A model generated the notes under the pieces. That model saw only the letters and a program-made list of their open reading frames with translations. It did no database searches and was not told where the DNA came from. Both the position numbers and the translations under genes were made by a program. A DNA stretch of 13,655 nt from Candidatus Saccharimonadia bacterium (GTDB lineage: Bacteria > Patescibacteriota > Saccharimonadia > Saccharimonadales > Saccharimonadaceae): assembly GCA_023262335.1 (NCBI GenBank), contig JALRBE010000005.1, forward strand, positions 27,534-41,188, written 5' to 3'. Positions 1 through 5,603 of this stretch are shown piece after piece (the first letter of the stretch is position 1; each line of letters opens with the position of its first letter).

Positions 1-1
1 C

Positions 2-541
2 GACGAAGCGTATTATGAGTATCTCGATGCGGAGCGGAAGGTGGACACGACGAAGTGGCTCGCGGAATTTCCCAATCTCGTCATCGCACGGACGTTCTCT
101 AAAATGTACGGGCTGGCCGGATTTCGTGTTGGGTACGCGTTGAGCCACTCTGACGTCGCCGGACTGCTCAACCGTGTTCGCCAGCCGTTCAACGTTTCGC
201 AGCCTGCGCTGGTGGCGGCATGCGCCGCGCTCGAGGACGAGGATTTCGTCAGGCGATCGTACGAGCTCGCGACGAGCGGACGAGAATATTTGTCGGACGC
301 TCTTCGGGGCTTTGGTCTTGAAGTGATTCCCTCGTTCGGGAATTTCGTGACGTTCAAGTGTCCGCGTGCGGCGCTCGTCAATGACAAACTGCTCGATAAC
401 GGCATCATCGTACGGCCGGTATTCGGAACGGAGCCCGACCGGTATCTGCGCGTTTCAGTCGGTACTGGTCCTCAGAACGAGCGGTTCGTAAGCGTTCTTG
501 CTGACGTCCTCGGTGATGTTGACAGCGTGTCAAAACACTGA
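2..541 (+). CDS. hisC: HisC-family aminotransferase (histidinol-phosphate or aromatic), 3' part
   Basis: C-terminal 179 residues of a fold-type I PLP aminotransferase; the 5' end lies left of the window and the frame is open from base 2. The fragment begins DEAYYEY, the conserved Asp-Glu-Ala-Tyr segment that binds PLP. It continues with TFSKMYGLAGFRVGY, where the Lys of SK forms the Schiff base with PLP. The end is typical of HisC: a GNF segment, GIIVRPV, and LRVSVGT, whose Arg contacts the substrate carboxylate. The family converts imidazole-acetol phosphate to histidinol phosphate, but many HisC paralogues act on phenylpyruvate and hydroxyphenylpyruvate. An aromatic leader peptide and DAHP synthase directly downstream make an aromatic transaminase role plausible; that is inference. 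The stop is TGA. Family assignment is firm, substrate is not. Confidence 0.88.
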   Translation, partial: DEAYYEYLDAERKVDTTKWLAEFPNLVIARTFSKMYGLAGFRVGYALSHSDVAGLLNRVRQPFNVSQPALVAACAALEDEDFVRRSYELATSGREYLSDALRGFGLEVIPSFGNFVTFKCPRAALVNDKLLDNGIIVRPVFGTEPDRYLRVSVGTGPQNERFVSVLADVLGDVDSVSKH

Positions 542-547
542 TACGGT
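519..547 (+). promoter_or_regulatory. Candidate sigma70-type promoter inside the end of hisC
   Basis: A perfect TTGACA lies at 519-524. Seventeen bases further is TACGGT (542-547), a poor -10 that keeps only the T, A and final T of TATAAT. If used, transcription would start near 554, at or just before the leader peptide, so the leader mRNA would have almost no 5' UTR. The alternative is that the leader is reached only by readthrough from hisC. The -35 is convincing as a string, the pair is not. Confidence 0.3.
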
Positions 548-559
548 GGAAGTATGCAC

Positions 560-616
560 ATGAGAGTAGAAAAAGGATTTTATGGTTACTTTTTCTTTCG
601 CCCCTCCCGGCGGTAG
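560..616 (+). CDS. Aromatic (Phe/Tyr) attenuator leader peptide
   Basis: Eighteen codons reading MRVEKGFYGYFFFRPSRR and ending in TAG at 614-616. An in-frame ATG at 554 would add two residues (MH). A purine-rich GGTGGA (545-550) lies nine bases before ATG 560 and only three before ATG 554, so 560 is preferred. Six of seven consecutive residues (F-Y-G-Y-F-F-F; codons ttt tat ggt tac ttt ttc ttt at 578-598) are Phe or Tyr, far beyond chance and the hallmark of leader peptides that sense aminoacyl-tRNA. It begins 18 bases after the hisC stop and lies upstream of DAHP synthase and TyrRS. Its stop codon sits inside the 5' arm of the antiterminator, the geometry needed for ribosome-mediated attenuation. 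A Phe-rich leader upstream of a DAHP synthase gene is, to my knowledge, described in Corynebacterium glutamicum; this one is mixed Phe/Tyr. Confidence 0.85.
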   Translation: MRVEKGFYGYFFFRPSRR

Positions 617-651
617 TTTAACTTGTGTAAGACCCAAGCAAACGAACCGCC
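609..651 (+). promoter_or_regulatory. Antiterminator stem of the aromatic attenuator
   Basis: GGCGGT (609-614) pairs with ACCGCC (646-651), GTTT (616-619) with AAAC (640-643), and CTTG (622-625) with CAAG (635-638). This nested stem of 6+4+4 bp has only small internal loops. Its 5' arm overlaps the end of the leader peptide gene and the TAG stop. A ribosome stalled at the Phe/Tyr codons (578-598) leaves it free to form; a ribosome that reaches the stop masks 609-614. It uses the same CCGCC (647-651) as the terminator, so the two structures exclude each other. Confidence 0.82.
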
Positions 652-669
652 AAACAGGCGGCATTTTTT
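647..669 (+). terminator. Intrinsic terminator of the attenuator, upstream of DAHP synthase
   Basis: CCGCC (647-651) and GGCGG (657-661) form a five-pair all-GC stem with the loop AAACA. CA follows, then six T at 664-669. It lies 30 bases before the DAHP synthase start, with no gene ending nearby that needs it other than the leader. GGCGG repeats exactly the 5' arm of the antiterminator (609-613), which is the signature of a switch between alternative structures. Confidence 0.85.
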
Positions 670-699
670 AATCTCAAAGTAGGTAAGGAGAATACGGTT

Positions 700-1848
700 A
701 TGAGCGAGCGAAACACGAGCGAGAAATTACAAGATCACTGGGCAATGGACCGGGCGGCGGCAGACGAACTGGGCGACCGCATAGAAACGTTCGGTCAAAC
801 GGGAGTCATCGACGCCGTACTGGAGAACCTTTCGGACGAAGCGGTCCGCAGGCGCGACAATAACCGCGACGCCATCGGTAAAATCTTCCGGAAAGAGTCG
901 GACAAAGGCTTGGCAATCATCGGGCCGTGTTCGCTTGACGATCTGACCGATTACACCAGCTTGTTCGATTACATCGACGAAATGCAAGAAGAACATCCTG
1001 AGGACGTTTTTGCTGTTCGCTTGAACGATGCCAAGCCGCGCACCTCCGGCGGTTGGACGGGGCTTTGGTACAGCACCGACCCTGATGAGCGCAAGAAAAT
1101 CTTCGACGTGTACAGCCAGGCGCTGGAACGTGGCATTCCGATCATGACGGAAATAACCCAAACGACGCAGCTGGGCGCGCTCGGTCCTATGCTCAGCGGT
1201 ATTTGGCTTGGTGCCCGCGACATGTCTTCGACATCGCTGCGCACGATGGCGTCGGCAATTCATTTGCCTGTGGGCGTCAAGAACGGTGTAGACGGCGATC
1301 TTCTGACGATTGAAAATTCCGTCAAGGCCATTCGGAGCAGCACGGCTCAAAACGAAGGTTCGGGAGTTGACCTCGGGACGATTGCGAGCAGCCATGCGTC
1401 GCTTGGTATCCCGACGGGTATCTTGCCGGTAGGCGAAGGCAACCCGAGCGTGGCGCTTATTGCCAGGGGGTACAACTTGCCCGAAAACATGCCGAGTGAC
1501 CAGAAGCGGATCGCGGCGCTTGGTTATTTGTCGTCGGTGTTCACGTTAGGGACCAAGCTTGGAAGCGCGGTCATGATCGATGGCACGCACAGCGTTCCGC
1601 CTATGTTCGACGTCGACCGCAAAAATCCTGACCGTATCATTCCGGTTTTGGAGGAATTCAACAATGCTATCAGGCAAGGCGAGCTTGAAGACGCCGAACA
1701 GCTGGTTGGTATCATCGCCGAAGTAGGTCCGAACATTGGCAGGACCGACCCGAATTACGTGCTCGATGACGACAGGAAAGCGCAACTCGCGAAAGTCATG
1801 GGCGCGACGATCAGGCTCCTGTCGACGGCTCACCCCGTGCATCAATAA
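700..1848 (+). CDS. aroG: Class I DAHP synthase (3-deoxy-7-phosphoheptulonate synthase)
   Basis: 382 residues, close to the size of class I (AroG/F/H-type) DAHP synthases. The enzyme condenses phosphoenolpyruvate and erythrose 4-phosphate, the first step of the shikimate pathway, in the cytosol. Visible landmarks are IIGPCS (73-78; Cys77 matches the metal-binding Cys61 of E. coli AroG), KPRT (112-115), GAR (171-173), PVGVKNG (190-196, substrate-binding Lys194), MIDGTH (292-297; His297 as metal ligand), and AEVGPN (Glu341) with Asp350 as likely remaining ligands. It is divergent: the TKWGHS segment of enterobacterial enzymes is absent and the stretch between Glu341 and Asp350 is about 15 residues shorter. 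AAGGAG at 685-690 lies nine bases before the ATG. Expression is controlled by the aromatic attenuator just upstream. tyrS begins 18 bases after its stop. No other shikimate gene is in the window. Confidence 0.9.
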   Translation: MSERNTSEKLQDHWAMDRAAADELGDRIETFGQTGVIDAVLENLSDEAVRRRDNNRDAIGKIFRKESDKGLAIIGPCSLDDLTDYTSLFDYIDEMQEEHPEDVFAVRLNDAKPRTSGGWTGLWYSTDPDERKKIFDVYSQALERGIPIMTEITQTTQLGALGPMLSGIWLGARDMSSTSLRTMASAIHLPVGVKNGVDGDLLTIENSVKAIRSSTAQNEGSGVDLGTIASSHASLGIPTGILPVGEGNPSVALIARGYNLPENMPSDQKRIAALGYLSSVFTLGTKLGSAVMIDGTHSVPPMFDVDRKNPDRIIPVLEEFNNAIRQGELEDAEQLVGIIAEVGPNIGRTDPNYVLDDDRKAQLAKVMGATIRLLSTAHPVHQ

Positions 1849-1851
1849 GCT

Positions 1852-1859
1852 GGTATAAT
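1852..1859 (+). promoter_or_regulatory. Extended -10 promoter placed for a leaderless tyrS mRNA
   Basis: The 18-base gap between the aroG stop and the tyrS start contains TGGTATAAT (1851-1859), a perfect TATAAT preceded by TGn, the extended -10 form that tolerates a poor -35. No good -35 is seen 17 bases upstream (cacccc). Only six bases separate TATAAT from the tyrS ATG, so transcription would start at or within a base or two of the A of ATG. No Shine-Dalgarno sequence is present. Confidence 0.65.
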
Positions 1860-1865
1860 GAACTC

Positions 1866-3080
1866 ATGACGTTGTCTGAAGAACTTGCATGGCGTGGATT
1901 CATTAACCAAACCACCTACGAAGACATCAAGACGCTTGACGGCGAACCCATTACGTTTTATTGGGGCGTCGATCCAAGCGCCAAAAGCATGACGATCGGC
2001 AACTTTGCCGCGGCGATGCTTGTCCGGCACTTCATCGACCACGGCCACAAGGCAGTGCTACTGGTTGGTGGCGCGACCGGCATGATCGGCGATCCGGATG
2101 GCAAAAAAGACGAGCGCAACCTGAAAACCATTGATGAGATTGCCGCCAACAAGGCAAGCATTTCCGCGCAGTACGAACGTATTTTCGCCGGAACTCCGTT
2201 TGCTATCGTCGACAATTACGATTGGTTCAAGGATTTCAATTACCTGACGTTCCTGCGGGACGTCGGGAAGAACGTTCCGCTCAGCAGCATGCTTGGCCGC
2301 GACTTCGTGCAGTCGCGTATCGGTGACGGCGGCAGCGGCATCAGCTATGCGGAATTCAGTTACAGCCTGATTCAAGGGTACGACTTCTTGCATTTGTTCC
2401 GCGAAATGGGTGTGACGCTGCAGGTATGCGGGTCCGACCAATGGGGCAATTCGATTGCCGGCGTCGATCTCATTCGCCGTATCGACGGAGGGGAGGCGCA
2501 CATATTCACCGCGCCGCTCATCATCAACAAGGCGACCGGAGTGAAATTCGGCAAATCAGAGGGCGGTGCCGTGTGGCTCGACCCGGACATGACAAGCGTC
2601 TACAAGTTTTATCAGTTCTGGCTGAATGTCGACGACGACGGGGCGCTTGGCTACGCGAAGGTATACACGCTGCTTACGCAGGACGAAATCGCGGTGCTCG
2701 CCGAGAAGCAAGCGGCGAACCCAGCAGCGCGCGACGCGCAAAAAACTCTTGCGTATGAAGTAACGAAGCTCGTTCACGGCGAAGCGGCCGCGAACAGCGC
2801 GAAGACGGTCACCGACGTGCTATTCGGCAATAGTGCGTTCGAAGAGCTGACGGAGAGTGACATCGACGTGCTCGCGCAGGAAATCCCCGTCATCGGCACG
2901 GGAATCGGAATCGTTGACGCCTTGGTGGAGAGCGGTCTCGCGTCGAGCAAGGGCGAGGCTCGCAGGCTCATGACTGGCGGCGCCGTTTCGGTGAACGGAG
3001 AAAAAACATCCGATGATCAAACAGTCGACAAGCCGTCGCTGATCAAAAAGGGCAAAAACGGCTTTTTGCTCGTACGCTAA
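1866..3080 (+). CDS. tyrS: Tyrosyl-tRNA synthetase (TyrRS)
   Basis: 404 residues, normal for bacterial TyrRS. It ligates tyrosine to tRNA-Tyr. Domains: Rossmann catalytic core (about 1-230), alpha-helical anticodon-binding region (about 245-330) and C-terminal S4-like RNA-binding domain (about 340-404). Visible family segments are LVGGATGMIGDPDGKK (66-81), NYDW (117-120), FSYSLIQGYD (164-173; Tyr, Gln and Asp of the tyrosine pocket), GSDQWGN (189-195) and the KMSKS-type loop KFGKS (227-231). The HIGH-type motif is unusual: TIGN (43-46), with Thr where Geobacillus TyrRS has His45. The ATG has no Shine-Dalgarno but an extended -10 box six bases upstream, so it is probably made partly from a leaderless transcript and partly by readthrough from aroG under the aromatic attenuator. 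The next gene starts four bases after its stop. Confidence 0.96.
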   Translation: MTLSEELAWRGFINQTTYEDIKTLDGEPITFYWGVDPSAKSMTIGNFAAAMLVRHFIDHGHKAVLLVGGATGMIGDPDGKKDERNLKTIDEIAANKASISAQYERIFAGTPFAIVDNYDWFKDFNYLTFLRDVGKNVPLSSMLGRDFVQSRIGDGGSGISYAEFSYSLIQGYDFLHLFREMGVTLQVCGSDQWGNSIAGVDLIRRIDGGEAHIFTAPLIINKATGVKFGKSEGGAVWLDPDMTSVYKFYQFWLNVDDDGALGYAKVYTLLTQDEIAVLAEKQAANPAARDAQKTLAYEVTKLVHGEAAANSAKTVTDVLFGNSAFEELTESDIDVLAQEIPVIGTGIGIVDALVESGLASSKGEARRLMTGGAVSVNGEKTSDDQTVDKPSLIKKGKNGFLLVR

Positions 3081-3084
3081 CGCG

Positions 3085-4221
3085 ATGAAGAAGCTGCCAG
3101 CATGGGTACTGCGGCATAGGTTGAAGCTTTTGCTTGCGGCATTGATTGTTGTCGCGATTGGTTTCGCCCAGTATCTGACGCCATACGTGCCAAAAGGAGA
3201 CGCAACATACGTTGAGCGGAGCGGCTCATCGTATGTACGGGCGACGGTCACGGACGTGTCGGCTACCGGTTTGACCGTCACGCTGCGGGACGGTCCGAGG
3301 GCAGGACAAATCGTTCAGCTGAAGGACGTCGCGTACATGAAAGCGGATCATGGTGATATTGGCAAGGAAGTGATCGTGCGGGTTGATGACCTTGGGTTTG
3401 GTGCCGCAGATTGGTGGCGCATACCTGTCATAGTGGTGGCGGGCGCGCTGTTCGTTGCCCTCGTCGTTGCGATCGGCCGCAAGAAGGGTCTCATGAGCCT
3501 GCTCGGGCTCTTTGTGAGCATGGTCGTGCTGTCTCTGTTCGTCATTCCCGGCATATTGGAGGGTCGGGATACGTTCATGACGATAGTCTCGGGAGCGTTT
3601 CTGATTGCCGTCGTGTCCATATTCGTCGCGCATGGGGTGTCACGGCGTACTGCGGTATCAGTCGTGTGCATCGCGTCCGTACTGCTTGTCGTGGCACTCT
3701 TGTCGCTGATCGCGATGGAGGCATTGAGCCTGACTGGCATGATCGACGAAATATCCTCGAACCTTTCGGTTTCCAGACCCGAAATCAATCTCAGCGGTCT
3801 TGTCGCGGGCAGTATCATCATCGCGACGCTTGGCATACTCGACGACGTCGTGACGACCCAGGTAGCAACGATCGATCACTTGGTGGCCGTGCACCCGAAA
3901 ATGCGATTCGACGAACTGGTCCGCCGCGGCATGGACGTGGGTAGGGAGCATGTCGCCGCATTGGTCAATACGCTCGCTTTGGCGTACGTCGGCATTTCGT
4001 TCCCGCTGATACTCATGTATGCCGCCGGTGCCGGATACGCGAACCCGTGGCTGTTCTTCAATTCGGAGTTCTTCGCGCAGGAGGCCGTCCGCATGCTGCT
4101 CAGCAGTGCCGGGCTGCTACTGGCTGTGCCGCTCAGTACCTACGTCGCCGCGACGTGGTTTTCCCGGAATCGCCCCTCGTGGATTAGCAGTGCGGCTACT
4201 CGGTTTATTCGGCCGCGATAA
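3085..4221 (+). CDS. YibE/F-like multi-pass membrane protein
   Basis: 378 residues. It has an N-terminal hydrophobic anchor (about 13-30), a soluble extracytoplasmic segment of about 75 residues (35-108) that looks like a small beta domain, then about seven further hydrophobic helices (112-130, 137-155, 165-182, 190-210, 237-252, 291-312, 335-356). Family signatures are VAHGVSRRTA (181-190), TLGILDDVVTTQ (248-259) and GREHVAALVNTLALAYVG (286-303), the conserved core of YibE/F proteins. The biochemical function of this family is not established; a transporter is sometimes suggested. It starts four bases after the tyrS stop with no clear Shine-Dalgarno, so translation probably depends on termination of tyrS. 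Its last 17 bases overlap the end of the phosphomutase gene on the other strand. Confidence 0.85.
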   Translation: MKKLPAWVLRHRLKLLLAALIVVAIGFAQYLTPYVPKGDATYVERSGSSYVRATVTDVSATGLTVTLRDGPRAGQIVQLKDVAYMKADHGDIGKEVIVRVDDLGFGAADWWRIPVIVVAGALFVALVVAIGRKKGLMSLLGLFVSMVVLSLFVIPGILEGRDTFMTIVSGAFLIAVVSIFVAHGVSRRTAVSVVCIASVLLVVALLSLIAMEALSLTGMIDEISSNLSVSRPEINLSGLVAGSIIIATLGILDDVVTTQVATIDHLVAVHPKMRFDELVRRGMDVGREHVAALVNTLALAYVGISFPLILMYAAGAGYANPWLFFNSEFFAQEAVRMLLSSAGLLLAVPLSTYVAATWFSRNRPSWISSAATRFIRPR

Positions 4222-5557
4222 CGGCGGTGGCACGAGCAACGAGCGTGTCGAGCGCTTGTTGGGACGTCGCTTCGGCGTTCAGTCGTATGACGGACTCGGT
4301 GTTGCTCGGGCGAACGATGAACCAGCTGTCGTCGTATTCTACCGTCAGACCGTCAAGCTCATTCTGGGCGGCGTCGGAAAAATCGTGGCGCAGCTTTTCG
4401 ATGACGGCGTCTTTGTCGGTGACCTCGAAATTTGTTTCCGCTATGGATACGTACCCATTTTGGTATCGTGCCGCGAGCTCGCTGAGTCGCAGGCCGCTTT
4501 TGGCGAGTACTTCTATGACGACCAGCGCGCCGATCAGTCCTGAATCGGCGTAAAAGTTATCTTTGAAATAATAATGCCCCGAGTGCTCTCCCGCGAACAC
4601 TGCGTCGTACTGCCGCATGTCCGCCTTGATAAAGCTGTGGCCGACTTTTGTCCTGCGCGGCACGCCTCCATGCTTTTCTATGGTCGCCGGCACGACACGA
4701 CCGCAGTTCGCGTTGTAGAGGATCGTTGCCCCTGGGTGCTTCGACAAAAAATACTCCGCTAGGATTGCCGTTACGATCGTGCCAGGAAGAGGGGTGCCGT
4801 TTTCGTCGACGACGACCGCACGGTCGCCATCGCCATCAAAAGCGACGCCGAAATCTGCCTTGGTCTCGGCAATTTTCGCTTGAAGGTCGACGAGGTTCTC
4901 CGGTACGAGCGGGTTGGCGATATGGTTAGGGAAGGTACCGTCAAGTTCGAAATACATTGGCGTGATGGCGAGCGGAATCTTTGGCTCGAGGCGGGGAACG
5001 ATCGCGCCTGCCATGCCGTTGCCGGCGTCTACCGCGACGGAATATGCCGGCCACACGCTCGCGTCGACGAATGACAACGCGTGTTCTATCCATGCCTCTG
5101 TCACGTCCATTTCTGTGGACTTGCCCGTCCGTTCGGCAGCCTTGAACGTGCCGGCGATCGCCGCGTCTCGAACCTCAGCGAGTCCGCTTTCGATGCCGAC
5201 TGGCTTCGCGTCTTCGCGGCATAGCTTTATGCCGTTGTCCGCGCCCGGATTATGGCTGGCGGTCACCATGGCTCCGCCGGCAAGCCCACCGCTGCCAACG
5301 GCAAAGTAAATCATGTCGCTGGTGACCTGGCCGATGTCGACGACATCGCGCCCCTGTACCCGAAGTCCCTGCGCGAAAGCAGCTGCCAGCGCTGACGAAT
5401 CCGGGCGCATGTCGCGCCCCACGGCAACGGCGCCCTCGGTCGGCAGCCAATCGGCGAACGCTTTGCCAACTGCCTCGGCGACGTCAGGTGTCAGTTCCGT
5501 TCCGACTTTGCCTCGTATGTCATACGCCTTGAATATGCTTTGCTCGATCGCGGTCAT
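4205..5557 (-). CDS. manB: Phosphomannomutase/phosphoglucomutase
   Basis: 450 residues, usual for the alpha-D-phosphohexomutase family. It interconverts the 6- and 1-phosphates of mannose or glucose, supplying GDP-mannose or UDP-glucose for cell-surface polysaccharide. All four active-site segments are present in order: TASHNP (99-104, Ser101 is the phosphoserine), DGDGDR (241-246, Mg2+), GEHSGH (323-328, sugar recognition) and RPSNTE (416-421, phosphate binding). KVGHSFIK (304-311) and the N-terminal FKAYDIRG are also typical. GEHSGH and the Asn in RPSNTE fit PMM/PGM enzymes rather than GlmM. A GGAGGG ribosome site lies three bases before the ATG. It is divergent from recG, sharing a 46-base intergenic region, and convergent with the YibE/F gene, overlapping its end. 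The exact sugar preference cannot be read from sequence; the symbol is a family label. Confidence 0.93.
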   Translation of the reverse strand: MTAIEQSIFKAYDIRGKVGTELTPDVAEAVGKAFADWLPTEGAVAVGRDMRPDSSALAAAFAQGLRVQGRDVVDIGQVTSDMIYFAVGSGGLAGGAMVTASHNPGADNGIKLCREDAKPVGIESGLAEVRDAAIAGTFKAAERTGKSTEMDVTEAWIEHALSFVDASVWPAYSVAVDAGNGMAGAIVPRLEPKIPLAITPMYFELDGTFPNHIANPLVPENLVDLQAKIAETKADFGVAFDGDGDRAVVVDENGTPLPGTIVTAILAEYFLSKHPGATILYNANCGRVVPATIEKHGGVPRRTKVGHSFIKADMRQYDAVFAGEHSGHYYFKDNFYADSGLIGALVVIEVLAKSGLRLSELAARYQNGYVSIAETNFEVTDKDAVIEKLRHDFSDAAQNELDGLTVEYDDSWFIVRPSNTESVIRLNAEATSQQALDTLVARATAVIAAE

Positions 5558-5587
5558 GGGCCCTCCGTCTCTTATTCAACTCTTATT

Positions 5588-5597
5588 ATTGTACACT
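5588..5597. promoter_or_regulatory. Overlapping divergent -10 elements of recG (+) and manB (-)
   Basis: On the + strand TACACT (5592-5597) ends six bases before the recG ATG. On the - strand TACAAT (5593-5588) faces manB, 30 bases before its ATG. The two share the central TA of a GTAC palindrome, giving near two-fold symmetry. An 8-bp palindrome, CACTAGTG (5594-5601), overlaps the recG -10 and presumed start site. No strong -35 is seen on either side. Confidence 0.5.
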
Positions 5598-5603
5598 AGT
5601 GGT

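Noticed and set aside
582..671. Second possible leader ORF in another frame starting MVTFSF with an AAAAAGGA site before it
   Set aside because: It ends inside the terminator T-run and has only scattered Phe, so it does not fit the attenuator geometry; the frame with FYGYFFF ends exactly at the switch stem.
541..699. T-box riboswitch upstream of aroG/tyrS
   Set aside because: No T-box sequence (AGGGUGGNACCGCG type) or specifier stem of the usual size is present; the short leader ORF and two alternative stems explain the region better.
5313..5603. N-terminal extension of RecG
   Set aside because: The frame is open upstream of 5604, but that sequence is antisense to the well-supported manB N-terminus, and the standard RecG start is at 5604.
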